Below are positions 1 through 9,164 of a stretch of 64,000 nucleotides of DNA, one piece after another. Position 1 is the stretch's first letter; each line of letters opens with the position of its first letter. The notes beneath the pieces are model-generated. The model worked only from the letters and a program-made list of their open reading frames with translations, had not been told where the DNA came from and did not search any database. Origin of the DNA: Xanthomonas campestris pv. badrii. GTDB taxonomy: Bacteria > Pseudomonadota > Gammaproteobacteria > Xanthomonadales > Xanthomonadaceae. Where the stretch lies: NCBI RefSeq assembly GCF_012848175.1, contig NZ_CP051651.1, positions 3,844,001 through 3,908,000 of the forward strand. The letters are read 5' to 3'. Made by a program: the position numbers and the translations under genes.

Positions 1-2
1 AC

Positions 3-1064
3 GAATATGCGTTCACGCGCCTGCTGGCGATCTACGAAGACGTCGACGACTCACGCGGCGATCTGGGTGTACGCCTGCGTGCCCTTGGCCACGCGCATCT
101 GCAGGCTGCACAGGCCGCTGGCACGGACACGCTGTGCGAGCGCCTGCTCGCATTGCGGATGCTCGATCAATGGGACCTGCTGCGGCCGTTGTCGGACTAC
201 GCTCCGCTCCTGAGTCCTGCCGACATTGGCCGGTTGCAACATGCGGCGCTGAAGGTCCTGCAGCAGGAGGGCAGCAGCCACACCCAGCGTCTGTTGGCCG
301 AGGCACTGCTCGAAGACACCGCGCGCTGCGGCGGCAGCGTGGATGCCATGCTGGAGGCGTTCGCGCGCACCTGCAGCAGCGGCTGGGACCATCTGGAGAT
401 GGCGCGACGCTGCAGCGAACACGGGCGCGAGCGCCAGGCCCTGGATTGGCTGGAGCGCGGCGTCAAGGTCGATCCGGAGGAAACGCGTCTGCTGGCTGCG
501 CTGGCACACGCCTATCTGCGCGACGGTTTCCCCGAAGATGCCCTGCAGTTGCGCTGGAAGATCTACCTGCTCAGCCCTTCAGAAAAAAGCTATCTGGCCT
601 TGCGCGAGGTCGCACTGCTGCTGGGTCCATGGGAGCCCTGGCGCGATCGCGCTTTGCAGGCGCTGGACACAAAATCAGTGCCGCGCTACGTCCACGTCAA
701 TGACACCCGCGTCTGCCTGCTGCTGGCCGAAGGCCAGAACCAGCGCGCGCTGGAACTGGCAGCTGACCAGACACGCAAGCTCTCATTGGGTACCTGGGAG
801 CGCTTGCTGCCAGTTGCCGAGACGTGCGACCCGGCCATCGCGCTGCGGATTTGCCACACCTTGATCGACACGTACATTGCGCGCACCGATCGCCAGGGCT
901 ACACGGCGGCGATGGCGCTGCTACCCACGCTGCAGCGCCTTTACCAGCGGCAGGGCAAGCAGGGCCACGCCGCCTTCGACGCCGAGCTCGTCCGCCTGCG
1001 CCAGCAATACCGCGCCAAACGCACCTTCATCGAATTACTGCACAAGCGGTTTCCGGCATCCTAG
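3..1064 (+). CDS. Helical-repeat protein of unknown function, 3' part (5' end outside window)
   Basis: The frame is open from the first complete codon at position 3, so the gene begins upstream. About 353 residues are visible. They are almost wholly alpha-helical in character, rich in Leu, Ala, Arg and Glu, with repeated AxxLxxAxxxxxR patterns like TPR or related solenoids. The last 30 residues are a basic KRTFIELLHKRF-type helix. A similar ending occurs in large bacterial SWIM zinc-finger proteins, so this may be the C-terminal half of one; the zinc finger would lie outside the window and the assignment is weak. No catalytic motif is visible. The gene ends 163 bp before cas3 and runs in the same direction. 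I see no evidence that it belongs to the CRISPR system. Confidence 0.7.
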   Translation, partial: EYAFTRLLAIYEDVDDSRGDLGVRLRALGHAHLQAAQAAGTDTLCERLLALRMLDQWDLLRPLSDYAPLLSPADIGRLQHAALKVLQQEGSSHTQRLLAEALLEDTARCGGSVDAMLEAFARTCSSGWDHLEMARRCSEHGRERQALDWLERGVKVDPEETRLLAALAHAYLRDGFPEDALQLRWKIYLLSPSEKSYLALREVALLLGPWEPWRDRALQALDTKSVPRYVHVNDTRVCLLLAEGQNQRALELAADQTRKLSLGTWERLLPVAETCDPAIALRICHTLIDTYIARTDRQGYTAAMALLPTLQRLYQRQGKQGHAAFDAELVRLRQQYRAKRTFIELLHKRFPAS

Positions 1065-1227
1065 GCGGTGCACGGCAGCGAGATTGGACAGCCGCACTCT
1101 GCGACTAGATGCGGCGCGGATCGGCAGAAGCCACGCTGATGCACAGCGGCTGCGCGATGCAGACGCTCCGCCGCAGGGGCAGACAGCATCGGCCTGCTCT
1201 CACCAAGGCCCCAAACGGAGCAACGCC

Positions 1228-3519
1228 ATGGAATTCTTTGCGCATTCGACCAAGCGGCAGGATCGCAGCGATTGGCAGCGGCTGGCCGATCACTTGCTCG
1301 CCGTCGGCGAGCGCGCCGCCAGGAATGCCGCGCCGTTTGGAGGCCAACGTCTGGCCAGTCTGGCCGGGCAGCTGCACGACCTTGGCAAGTACACGCAGCA
1401 GTTTCAGCATCGGCTGGACGGTGACCCAGCCCGCGTGGATCACGCGACCTGGGGCGCAAAAATCGCCTGCGAGCGCTATGGCACCGCCGGCACCCTGCTC
1501 GCTTACGGCATCGCGGGCCATCACGCCGGCCTGGCCGATGGACGACCAGGACACGTAACGCAGTCGCGCCCTTCGCTGCACGAGCGCCTGTCGCAGGACT
1601 ACCAAGAACGGGAACTGCCACCACTGCTGTCGGACTGGGAACGGGAGTTGTCACCGCCGGCCAAGCTGGCGTTGCCGGAAGGATTTACTGGACATCCGCG
1701 TCAGGAGCGTCGCCCGTTCCAGCTCACGGTCCTGACGCGGATGATTTTCTCCTGCCTGGTCGATGCCGACTTCACCGATACCGACGATTTCTATCGCCGC
1801 CTGGAAGGGCGGCAGTCGCGTGCAGAGGAAACCGGCACACGTCCGGCCCTGCCAGAGCTGCGGCAACGCCTGAATGCGCACTTGGCCTCGTTGCCCATCG
1901 AGGGCGGCATCAATCCCTTGCGCGCGCAGATCCTGCGCGAAGTCCGTGCTAAGGCCGGTATGCGTCCTGGTCTGTTCTCGCTCACCGTACCCACCGGCGG
2001 CGGCAAGACGCTGGCCTCACTGGCATTCGCCCTGGACCACGCCATCGCACATGGGCTGCGCCGGGTGATCTACGTGATTCCGTTCACCAGCATCGTCGAA
2101 CAGACCGTGCAGGTGTTCCGGCAGGCATTGGGCGTACAGGAGCGCGACGACGTCGTACTGGAGCACCACAGCGCCTTCTTTGACTATCCGACCAAGGCGC
2201 TGCAGTCCATCGACAAGCGCAAGTTGGCCATGGAGAACTGGGACGCACCGATCGTTGTCACCACCGCAGTGCAGTTCTTCGAGAGCCTGTTCGCCGATCG
2301 TCCTTCCCGCTGCCGCAAGCTGCACAACATCGCCGGCAGCGTGGTGGTTCTGGACGAAGCACAGACCCTGCCGCACGCATTGCTGCGCCCGTGCGTGGTG
2401 CTGCTGGACGAACTGGCGCGTAACTACCGGGTCAGCCCGGTGTTGTGCACTGCCACGCAACCCACGCTGCGCCTAGACCAGGGCTTCGCCGGGGGCCTGG
2501 AACATGTGCAAGAACTGGTGGACGACCCACCGGCACTGTATGCACAGCTACGACGCGTCCAGGCGCGCCACGTCGGCACGCTTGACGACGCTGCGCTGAC
2601 CGACCAACTCCGGCAACGCAAGCAGGTGCTGTGCATCGTCAACAACCGCCGTCACGCCCGGCACCTGTTCGATGCGATCGCCGACCGACCAGGTGCGCGG
2701 CACTTGACCACGCTGATGCACGCGCGCCACCGCAGCGCGGTGCTGGCCGAACTGCGCGAAGACCTGAAAGCAGGCCGGCCATGCCGGCTGGTCGCCACGA
2801 GCTTGATTGAAGCGGGGGTGGACGTGGACTTCCCCGCGGTGCTGCGCGCCGAAGCCGGCCTGGACTCCATCGCTCAGGCCGCCGGCCGCTGCAACCGCGA
2901 AGGCCGGCGGCCGACAGATGCCAGCGAGGTGTTGGTGTTCGCGCCGGCCAATCCCGACTGGGCACCGCCGAAGGAACTGGAGCTGTTCGCACAAGTCTTC
3001 CGCAGCGTCGAACGCAGCCACCGCGACGATCTGCTGGCGATGGACGCGATTGCCAGCTACTTCGCGGAACTGTATCGCCGCCTGGGCGATGGTCGGCTCG
3101 ACCGCGAGGACGTGCTCGGCCTGCTGCGCGAGGCGGGCATCGACAGTCTGCCGCTGGACACGCTGGCGCGGAAATTCAAAATGATCCAGACCACCATGCG
3201 GCCGCTGATCGTACCGTATGCCCCCTATGCCGCAGGCAGCGACAAAGAAGTGCCCGAGGTGGCCGACACCCTGCGCCAGCTCGAACACGCAGAACAAGTG
3301 GGCGTAGCCGGTGCGGCCCGTCGTCTGCAACCGTGGCTGGTACAGGTCCCCGAGCAGGCCTACAAGGCGCTGTGGCAGGCCCATGCCATCGCCCCGGTCG
3401 CACCGGAGCGCTATGGCGAACAATTCGTGCGGCTGGTCAATCCACGGCTGTACGACCCGCGGTTCGGGCTGCACTGGGACAACCCGCAGTTCATAGCAGC
3501 CGAGGCGCTGATCCATTGA
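1228..3519 (+). CDS. cas3: CRISPR-associated nuclease/helicase Cas3, subtype I-C
   Basis: A 763-residue single-chain Cas3 that unwinds and degrades target DNA recruited by the type I-C complex. The N-terminal HD nuclease domain shows H22, the H50-D51 pair in LHDLGKY, H72 and H98-H99. The superfamily 2 helicase follows, with Walker A PTGGGKT (255-261), the DEAQ box (376-379), SLIEAGVDVDFP near residue 530 and motif VI GRCNREGR (553-560). The frame extends upstream to 877, but the ATG at 1228 is preceded by CGGAG and gives the usual N-terminus beginning MEFFAHS. It is the first gene of the cas operon; 84 bp containing two small dyads separate it from cas5. No frameshift or lost motif is seen, so it should be active. 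Confidence 0.97.
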   Translation: MEFFAHSTKRQDRSDWQRLADHLLAVGERAARNAAPFGGQRLASLAGQLHDLGKYTQQFQHRLDGDPARVDHATWGAKIACERYGTAGTLLAYGIAGHHAGLADGRPGHVTQSRPSLHERLSQDYQERELPPLLSDWERELSPPAKLALPEGFTGHPRQERRPFQLTVLTRMIFSCLVDADFTDTDDFYRRLEGRQSRAEETGTRPALPELRQRLNAHLASLPIEGGINPLRAQILREVRAKAGMRPGLFSLTVPTGGGKTLASLAFALDHAIAHGLRRVIYVIPFTSIVEQTVQVFRQALGVQERDDVVLEHHSAFFDYPTKALQSIDKRKLAMENWDAPIVVTTAVQFFESLFADRPSRCRKLHNIAGSVVVLDEAQTLPHALLRPCVVLLDELARNYRVSPVLCTATQPTLRLDQGFAGGLEHVQELVDDPPALYAQLRRVQARHVGTLDDAALTDQLRQRKQVLCIVNNRRHARHLFDAIADRPGARHLTTLMHARHRSAVLAELREDLKAGRPCRLVATSLIEAGVDVDFPAVLRAEAGLDSIAQAAGRCNREGRRPTDASEVLVFAPANPDWAPPKELELFAQVFRSVERSHRDDLLAMDAIASYFAELYRRLGDGRLDREDVLGLLREAGIDSLPLDTLARKFKMIQTTMRPLIVPYAPYAAGSDKEVPEVADTLRQLEHAEQVGVAGAARRLQPWLVQVPEQAYKALWQAHAIAPVAPERYGEQFVRLVNPRLYDPRFGLHWDNPQFIAAEALIH

Positions 3520-3534
3520 GCCAGGTGGCTCTCA

Positions 3535-3588
3535 CTCAAATCTCAGCATTTGAGATATCAATTGGGTAAGTTGAATGGCGTAACGCCA
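3535..3588. promoter_or_regulatory. Two short dyads in the cas3-cas5 gap
   Basis: The 84-bp gap holds two inverted repeats. One has arms CTCAAAT and ATTTGAG (3535-3541, 3548-3554) around a 6-nt loop. The other is GGCG-TAA-CGCC (3578-3588), just before the GAGGGG/AAGG ribosome-binding region of cas5. Neither has a U-tract, so neither is a classical terminator. They could bind a regulator or act as an mRNA processing or stability element between cas3 and the rest of the operon. The function is not shown by the sequence. Confidence 0.35.
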
Positions 3589-3603
3589 GCGAGGGGAACA
3601 AGG

Positions 3604-4278
3604 ATGAGTTACGGAGTCAGGCTCCACGTCTGGGGCGAACGAGCGCTATTCACGCGCCCGGAAATGAAGGTAGAGCGGGTCTCATACGACATCATCACGC
3701 CATCGGCGGCGCGCGGCATCCTGGAAGCAATCCATTGGAAGCCGGCGATCCGCTGGGTGGTGGACAGCATCCAGGTGCTCAAGCCGATTCGCTTTGAGTC
3801 GATCCGCCGCAACGAAGTGGGCGGCAAGCTTTCTGCAGCCAGCGTGAGCAAGGCGATCAAGGCCGGACGCACCGATACGCTGGTGAGTTATGTCCAAGAG
3901 GACCGCCAACAACGCGCCGCCACGCTCCTGCGCGAAGTGGGTTACGTGATCGCTGCACATTTCGAGTTGACCGACAAGGCCGGCGCTGACGACAGCGTTG
4001 GCAAGCATCTTGACATCTTCAACCGCCGTGCGCGGCGCGGACAGTGCTTCCAGGCGCCGTGCCTGGGCACGCGTGAATTCCCGGCCAGCTTCGCGCTGAT
4101 CGAGAACGACGCGGCGGTGCCGGCTACCGATGCAATGCTGGCTGGCGAGCGCGACCTGGGCTGGATGCTGCACGACATCGACTTCGCCGACGGCATGACC
4201 CCGCGCTTCTTTCGCGCGCGGATGGTCGATGGCCGGGTCGAGGTGCCTGCGCTGCAAAACGGTAAGGTGCGCGCATGA
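3604..4278 (+). CDS. cas5: Cas5, subtype I-C (Cas5d/Cas5c), pre-crRNA endoribonuclease
   Basis: 224 residues, the normal size for the family. In type I-C, which lacks Cas6, Cas5d cuts the repeat 3' of the hairpin and stays bound to the 5' handle of the crRNA. The N-terminus SYGVRLHVWGERALFTRPE is characteristic, as is the GKHLDIFNRRARRGQ segment carrying K134-H135, which matches the lysine-histidine pair of the family active site. The segment that usually reads IYxKP is IHWKP here, placing His44 where the family often has tyrosine. The ATG at 3604 is chosen over the in-frame ATG at 3550 because GAGGGGAACAAGG precedes it. The stop overlaps the cas8c start as ATGA. Confidence 0.95.
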   Translation: MSYGVRLHVWGERALFTRPEMKVERVSYDIITPSAARGILEAIHWKPAIRWVVDSIQVLKPIRFESIRRNEVGGKLSAASVSKAIKAGRTDTLVSYVQEDRQQRAATLLREVGYVIAAHFELTDKAGADDSVGKHLDIFNRRARRGQCFQAPCLGTREFPASFALIENDAAVPATDAMLAGERDLGWMLHDIDFADGMTPRFFRARMVDGRVEVPALQNGKVRA

Positions 4279-6119
4279 TCCTGACCGCGCTCGCCGACTA
4301 CTACCAACGGCTGCTGGACGATCCGGCATCGGGCATCGCCGCACCCGGCTACAGCCAGGAGAAGATCGGCTACACCATCGTGCTGGACGGCGATGGCCGC
4401 GTCGTGGCTGTGGAGGACGAACATGACTACGACGGCAAGAAGCGGACTCCCAAGGCGCTTTCGGTGCCAACCTCATCCAAGCGTCCCGGGATCGGAACCA
4501 AATCGTTCTTCCTCTGGGACAAGACAAGCTACACGCTCGGCGTCAGCGCCAGCAGCAAACGCAGCGAGCAGGAACATGCGGCGTTCCAGGTCCTGCACCA
4601 GCAAGCGCTGGCCGGCAGCGACGATCCCGGCCTGCGCGCACTGCTGGCCTTTCTCGAGAGCTGGTCGCCCGCGCAATTTGCCGAGCACCCGCACTTCGCC
4701 CGGCACGGCGAGGCACTGTTGGATGCCAATGTCGTGTTCCGCCTGGATGGCGACACCAGCTATCTGCACCAGCGCGCCGCTGCGCGTGCGGCATGGGAGC
4801 GACTGCAAGGCCAGGGTACGGAAGGCGCATTCGGCATCTGCCTGGTCAGTGGCGAACGTGCGCCACTGGCGCGGCTGCACCCCGCCATCAAGGGTGTCAA
4901 TGGAGCACAGAGTTCCGGCGCATCGATTGCGTCGTTCAATCTCGAGGCCTTCACCTCCTATGGTAAACGCCAGGGCGAGAACGCGCCAATCTCCGAACAG
5001 GCCACCTTCGCCTACACCACTGCACTCAACCACCTGCTGCGGCGTGACCCGCGCAATCGGCAGCGGCTGCAGATCGGCGACAGCACGGTGGTGTTCTGGG
5101 CGCAGGCCAGGACTATCGCGCAGGCCGCCGGCGCCGAGGACCTGATCGCCGATTTCCTGCGTGGCGGCGACGCCGACGGCCCCGGGATCGCCGACGGCCA
5201 GGCCACCCAGCGCCTGCAACTGGCACTGGAGCAGGTGCGGCAGGCGCGGCCACTGCGTGAGATGGATGCCACGCTGGACGACGACGCCCGCATCTTCGTG
5301 CTGGGCCTGGCGCCCAACGCCGCGCGCCTGTCGATCCGCTTCTGGGAAACGCAGACACTGGCCGGCTTTGCCGCACGTCTGGCTGCCCACTACCACGACC
5401 TCAAGCTCGAACCACCCGCCTGGAAGCGTCCGCCCACACCGGCATTCCTCGCCCTGCAGACCGCGCCGGTCTACGGCGAGCACGGCAAGCCCAAGGTCGA
5501 GGACGTCTCGCCGCTGCTGGCCGGCGAACTCACCCGCGCCATCCTCGCCGGCACCCGCTACCCGCGCAGCCTGCTCGGCGGCATCGTCATGCGCTTCCGC
5601 GCCGACGGGCAGATCAATCCGCTGCGCGTGGCCTTGTGCCGGGCCGTCCTGGCACGCGAGGCGCGTCTGGATACGCAACAAGGACTGTCACCCACCAAGG
5701 GAGAACCACCCGTGAGTCTCGATACCGCCAATACCGACCCCGGCTACCTGCTGGGCAGGCTGTTCTCGTCGCTGGAAAACCTGCAACGCGCCGCATTGGG
5801 CGGCCAGGTCAACGCCACCATCCGCGACCGCTACTACGGTGCCGCCTCTGCAACACCGGCCAGCATCTTCCCGGTGCTGCTGCGTAGTGCCCAGAACCAC
5901 TTCGGCAAGCTGCGCAAGGACAAGGCCGGCCTGGCGGTGAATCTGGAAAAGGAGATCGGCCAGATCATCGACGCGCTTCCCGCCAGCTTCCCGCGCAGCC
6001 TGCCGATTCAGGAACAAGGCTGCTTCGCTATCGGCTATTACCACCAGACCAACGCGCGCTTCGCCCGCGGCAACGGCCAGGACGCCCCCGACATCACTTC
6101 CGAAGGAGAATCCACATGA
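4275..6119 (+). CDS. cas8c: Cas8c (Csd1), large subunit of the type I-C Cascade
   Basis: 614 residues, typical for Csd1. In type I-C the large subunit recognises the PAM and contacts the target and Cas3. No catalytic motif is expected or seen. The N-terminus [13 protein letters not shown] and the later [13 protein letters not shown] and [14 protein letters not shown] segments fit the family. It starts at an ATGA overlap with cas5 and ends at an ATGA overlap with cas7, so the three should be translationally coupled. Its last 135 codons also appear to be translated separately as Cas11c from an internal GTG at 5712. Confidence 0.95.
   Translation: MILTALADYYQRLLDDPASGIAAPGYSQEKIGYTIVLDGDGRVVAVEDEHDYDGKKRTPKALSVPTSSKRPGIGTKSFFLWDKTSYTLGVSASSKRSEQEHAAFQVLHQQALAGSDDPGLRALLAFLESWSPAQFAEHPHFARHGEALLDANVVFRLDGDTSYLHQRAAARAAWERLQGQGTEGAFGICLVSGERAPLARLHPAIKGVNGAQSSGASIASFNLEAFTSYGKRQGENAPISEQATFAYTTALNHLLRRDPRNRQRLQIGDSTVVFWAQARTIAQAAGAEDLIADFLRGGDADGPGIADGQATQRLQLALEQVRQARPLREMDATLDDDARIFVLGLAPNAARLSIRFWETQTLAGFAARLAAHYHDLKLEPPAWKRPPTPAFLALQTAPVYGEHGKPKVEDVSPLLAGELTRAILAGTRYPRSLLGGIVMRFRADGQINPLRVALCRAVLAREARLDTQQGLSPTKGEPPVSLDTANTDPGYLLGRLFSSLENLQRAALGGQVNATIRDRYYGAASATPASIFPVLLRSAQNHFGKLRKDKAGLAVNLEKEIGQIIDALPASFPRSLPIQEQGCFAIGYYHQTNARFARGNGQDAPDITSEGEST
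5712..6119 (+). CDS. cas11c: Internal in-frame start within cas8c: small subunit Cas11c
   Basis: Within cas8c an AAGGGAGA Shine-Dalgarno sequence (5697-5704) stands 7 nt before an in-frame GTG (codon 480 of cas8c). Translation from it would give a 135-residue protein beginning [18 protein letters not shown] and sharing the cas8c stop. Separate translation of a helical small subunit of about this size from the 3' end of cas8c is established for other type I-C systems, where several copies join the Cascade. The signal is among the strongest ribosome-binding sites in the operon although it lies inside a gene, which favours real use. That it is used in this organism is inferred. Confidence 0.75.
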   Translation: MSLDTANTDPGYLLGRLFSSLENLQRAALGGQVNATIRDRYYGAASATPASIFPVLLRSAQNHFGKLRKDKAGLAVNLEKEIGQIIDALPASFPRSLPIQEQGCFAIGYYHQTNARFARGNGQDAPDITSEGEST

Positions 6120-6982
6120 GCGCCATTACCCACCGCTATGAGTTCGTCTATCTGTTCGACGTGACCAACGGCAACCCCAACGGCGACCCCGACGCCGGCA
6201 ACCTGCCGCGACTGGACCCGGAAACCAACCGCGGCCTTGTCACCGATGTGGCGCTCAAGCGCAAGATCCGCAACTACGTGGCGCTGGAGAAAGAGAACGC
6301 GCCGGGTTACACGATCTACATGCAAGAGAAGTCGGTGCTGAACAACCAGCACAAGCAGGCCTACACCGCGCTCGGCATCGAACATGAAGCCAAGAAGCTG
6401 CCCAAGGACGGCGACAAAGCGCGCGAATTGACCGCCTGGATGTGCCAGAACTTCTTCGACGTGCGCACCTTCGGCGCGGTGATGACCACCGAGGTCAATA
6501 CCGGCCAGGTCCGTGGCCCGGTGCAACTGGCCTTCGCCACCTCGATCGAACCGGTGTTGCCGCTGGAAGTGTCAATCACCCGCGTGGCGGTGACCAACGA
6601 GAAAGACCTGGAGAAGGAGCGCACCATGGGCCGCAAGCACATCCTGCCCTACGGCCTGTATCGCGCGCATGGCTTTGTGTCGGCCAAGCTGGCAGAGCGC
6701 ACCGGTTTCTCGGAGGAGGATCTGCAACTGCTGTGGCGCGCGTTGACCAATCTGTTCGAGCACGACCGCTCCGCCGCACGCGGCGAGATGGCGGCACGCA
6801 AACTGATCGTCTTCGAGCACGAACACCCGATGGGCAACGCACCGGCACATATGCTCTTCGACAAGGTCAAGGTCGAGCGTATTGGCCATGTGAATCAGGG
6901 ACCGGCACGCAGCTTTTCCGATTACCGGGTGGTGATCGACCGCGCACTTCCTGCAGGCGTCAGCGTGACCGAACTGTTCTGA
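6116..6982 (+). CDS. cas7: Cas7, subtype I-C (Csd2), Cascade backbone
   Basis: 288 residues. Cas7 polymerises along the crRNA spacer to form the backbone of the complex. The N-terminal segment [20 protein letters not shown] is diagnostic of the Csd2/Csh2-type RAMP fold, and [19 protein letters not shown] is a second conserved stretch. The start overlaps the cas8c stop as ATGA, with GAAGGAGA upstream inside the cas8c tail. The gene ends 19 bp before cas4. No anomaly is seen. Confidence 0.96.
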   Translation: MSAITHRYEFVYLFDVTNGNPNGDPDAGNLPRLDPETNRGLVTDVALKRKIRNYVALEKENAPGYTIYMQEKSVLNNQHKQAYTALGIEHEAKKLPKDGDKARELTAWMCQNFFDVRTFGAVMTTEVNTGQVRGPVQLAFATSIEPVLPLEVSITRVAVTNEKDLEKERTMGRKHILPYGLYRAHGFVSAKLAERTGFSEEDLQLLWRALTNLFEHDRSAARGEMAARKLIVFEHEHPMGNAPAHMLFDKVKVERIGHVNQGPARSFSDYRVVIDRALPAGVSVTELF

Positions 6983-7001
6983 CGATCAGGAGAGCGAGAC
7001 C

Positions 7002-7634
7002 ATGGACGACGACGCCCTGATCCCGCTCTCTGCCCTGCAGCACTACCTTTACTGCCCACGCCAATGCGCGCTGATCCATGTGGAACGGCAATGGGCAGAG
7101 AACCGGCAAACCGCCGAAGGCCGGCTGCTGCACGAGCGCGCCGATGTGGCACACACGCAGCGCAGGCGTGGCGTGCGCACCGTCACCGCGATGCCGCTGC
7201 TGGCGCTGGAACTGGGCATCACCGGCAAGGCCGATGTGGTCGAATTCCATCACGATCCCGCAGGGGAATTCGCGTTCCCCGTGGAGTACAAACGGGGCCG
7301 GCCCAAGTCGCACCGGGCCGACGAGGTACAGCTGTGTGCCCAGGCCCTGTGCCTGGAAAGCATGCTCAAACGCCCAGTAGACGCCGGCGCGCTGTTCTAC
7401 GGGCAGACCCGCCGGCGCAAGGATGTCGTCTTCGATCAAACGCTGCGCGAGCTCACGCAGCGCACCATCGCCGAAACCCGTGCATTGCTGTCTCACGGCA
7501 TGACGCCCAGTGCGTGCTACGACAGCAAACGCTGCGATGCCTGCTCATTGATCGACCTGTGTCAGCCGCGCCTGCTCGGTCGCGGCAGCGTGGACACCTG
7601 GCTGCGTCGACAACTCGATACTGAAGAGGACTGA
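7002..7634 (+). CDS. cas4: Cas4, PD-(D/E)XK exonuclease for spacer acquisition
   Basis: 210 residues. Cas4 trims prespacers and selects them for the correct PAM, working with Cas1 and Cas2. The iron-sulfur ligands are visible as C18 (YCPRQC) and C178, C181 and C187 in the C-terminal CxxCxxxxxC. The RecB-like core includes GKADVVEF (Asp) and FPVEYKRG (ExK), then QLCAQALCLE. AGGAGAG lies just before the ATG. It is followed after two bases by cas1, the usual cas4-cas1-cas2 order of subtype I-C. All expected catalytic and cluster residues are present. Confidence 0.96.
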   Translation: MDDDALIPLSALQHYLYCPRQCALIHVERQWAENRQTAEGRLLHERADVAHTQRRRGVRTVTAMPLLALELGITGKADVVEFHHDPAGEFAFPVEYKRGRPKSHRADEVQLCAQALCLESMLKRPVDAGALFYGQTRRRKDVVFDQTLRELTQRTIAETRALLSHGMTPSACYDSKRCDACSLIDLCQPRLLGRGSVDTWLRRQLDTEED

Positions 7635-7636
7635 CG

Positions 7637-8671
7637 ATGCGCCGCCAACTCAATACCCTGTATGTCACCACCGACGGCGCGTGGTTGCGCAAGGACGGCG
7701 CCAATGTCGTCATGGAGGTGGAGCGGCAAGAACGCACTCGATTACCGGTTCACATGCTGGAGAGCATCATCTGCATCGGACGTGTCGCGGTCTCGCCTCA
7801 GTTGCTCGGCTTCTGCGCCGAGCAAGGCATCAGCATCTGTTATCTGACCCCGCAGGGGCGCTTTCTCGCGCGTGTGGAAGGCCCGGTGTCCGGCAATGTG
7901 CTGCTGCGCCGTGAACAGTACCGATGCAGCGACGATCCCGTGCGTTGCGCCGCGATTGTGCGTCACCTGCTAGCAGGAAAAATCCACAACCAGCGCGCTG
8001 TGCTGGCGCGCGGCTGGCGCGACCACGGCGACCGCCTCACCGGTGTCCCCGCCTTTCAACATGCACTCAAGCGGCTCAAGCGCATTCCACAACGCCTGCT
8101 CATCGAAACCAGTGTTGACGTGCTGCGCGGCCTGGAAGGCGAGGCAGCGCAGTCGTATTTCGGCGTCTTCGGTCAACTGGTACGCACCGAGGCCCCGCTG
8201 CTGCGCTTTGGCGGACGCAATCGCCGCCCGCCGCGCGACGCCTTCAATGCCTTGCTGTCGTTTCTCTACACCTTGCTGACCCACGATTGCCGCTCGGCCC
8301 TGGAAACGGTTGGTCTGGACCCGGCAGTCGGCTTCCTGCATCGCGACCGACCGGGACGGCCAAGCCTGGCCCTGGACCTGGCAGAGGAATTCAGGCCGTT
8401 GCTTGGCGAGCGCCTGGCACTGTCGCTGATCAACCGCCGACAATTGAACGAGCGCGACTTCCAGGTCTTCGACAACGGCGCGGTTCTTCTCAAGGACGAT
8501 GCGCGCAAGACAGTGCTGATCGCCTACCAGGAGCGCAAACGCGAACAGCTCCAACATGCCTTCCTGGGCGAAAAGGTCGACATCGGCCTACTGCCCTTCG
8601 TGCAGGCGCAGCTGATGGCACGGCACCTGCGTGGCGATCTGGATGGCTACCCCTCCTTCTTCTGGAAATGA
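7637..8671 (+). CDS. cas1: Cas1 integrase, subtype I-C
   Basis: 344 residues. Cas1 with Cas2 inserts new spacers at the leader end of the array. The metal-binding triad is recognisable as E167 in LEGEAAQSYF, H235 in GFLHRDRPGRPS and D247 in LALDLAEEF. The N-terminal beta domain starts LNTLYVTTDGAWLRKDG, as in other I-C Cas1 proteins. GAAGAGGA, formed by the end of cas4, serves as the ribosome-binding site. The gene is intact, so the locus should still be able to acquire spacers. Confidence 0.97.
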   Translation: MRRQLNTLYVTTDGAWLRKDGANVVMEVERQERTRLPVHMLESIICIGRVAVSPQLLGFCAEQGISICYLTPQGRFLARVEGPVSGNVLLRREQYRCSDDPVRCAAIVRHLLAGKIHNQRAVLARGWRDHGDRLTGVPAFQHALKRLKRIPQRLLIETSVDVLRGLEGEAAQSYFGVFGQLVRTEAPLLRFGGRNRRPPRDAFNALLSFLYTLLTHDCRSALETVGLDPAVGFLHRDRPGRPSLALDLAEEFRPLLGERLALSLINRRQLNERDFQVFDNGAVLLKDDARKTVLIAYQERKREQLQHAFLGEKVDIGLLPFVQAQLMARHLRGDLDGYPSFFWK

Positions 8672-8686
8672 CACGGCTCAAGTCCC

Positions 8687-8977
8687 ATGATGATTCTGGT
8701 CAGCTACGACGTCAGCACCAGCTCTCCCGGGGGCGAGAAACGCCTGCGCAAAGTCGCCAAAGCCTGCCGTGACCGTGGCCAGCGCGTGCAGTTCTCGGTC
8801 TTCGAAATTGAAGTCGAACCTGCCCAATGGACTGAATTACGGCAGCAACTCTGCGACCTGATCGACCCGGCCCTAGACAGCCTGCGGTTCTATCACCTTG
8901 GCGCGAAATGGGAGGCCCGCGTGGAGCACGTCGGCGCCAAGCCCAGCCTGGACCTCAAAGGTCCACTGATTTTTTGA
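8687..8977 (+). CDS. cas2: Cas2, integration-complex subunit
   Basis: 96 residues, ferredoxin-like fold. Cas2 dimers bridge two Cas1 dimers during spacer integration. The VSYDVS strand carries the conserved Asp8, and RFYHLGAKW and the SLDLKGPLIF end are typical of I-C Cas2. Two adjacent ATG codons (8687, 8690) could both be used; the first is taken. It is the last gene of the cas operon; the CRISPR leader follows directly. Confidence 0.95.
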   Translation: MMILVSYDVSTSSPGGEKRLRKVAKACRDRGQRVQFSVFEIEVEPAQWTELRQQLCDLIDPALDSLRFYHLGAKWEARVEHVGAKPSLDLKGPLIF

Positions 8978-9164
8978 CGCGAACCCCAAGCGTCCCATAA
9001 AAACCGGGCAGGTTCGCAGCTTCGTCAAGCAACTGATTTTCAAGACAAAAATAAAAACATAGCAGATTCAAAGGTCCACATGACCACTTCTCGACCGCTT
9101 TATCGGCGAGTCCGCGCAACTGCCCGTGTTTTAGCAACGATGGCAAGCCCTTATCCTAAGGGGG
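8978..9164 (+). promoter_or_regulatory. CRISPR leader
   Basis: 187 bp between the cas2 stop and the first repeat, without a gene. It is much richer in A and T than its surroundings, including an A-rich run at about 9040-9062, as leaders usually are. It should contain the array promoter and the Cas1-Cas2 integration signal next to repeat 1. The far end of the array carries decayed repeats, which confirms that this side is the leader. I could not place the -10 and -35 boxes with confidence. Confidence 0.75.

Noticed and set aside
877..1227. Upstream in-frame extension of cas3 to 877
   Set aside because: It overlaps the end of the preceding gene by nearly 190 bp and adds residues unlike any Cas3. 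The ATG at 1228 has a ribosome-binding site and gives the usual N-terminus.
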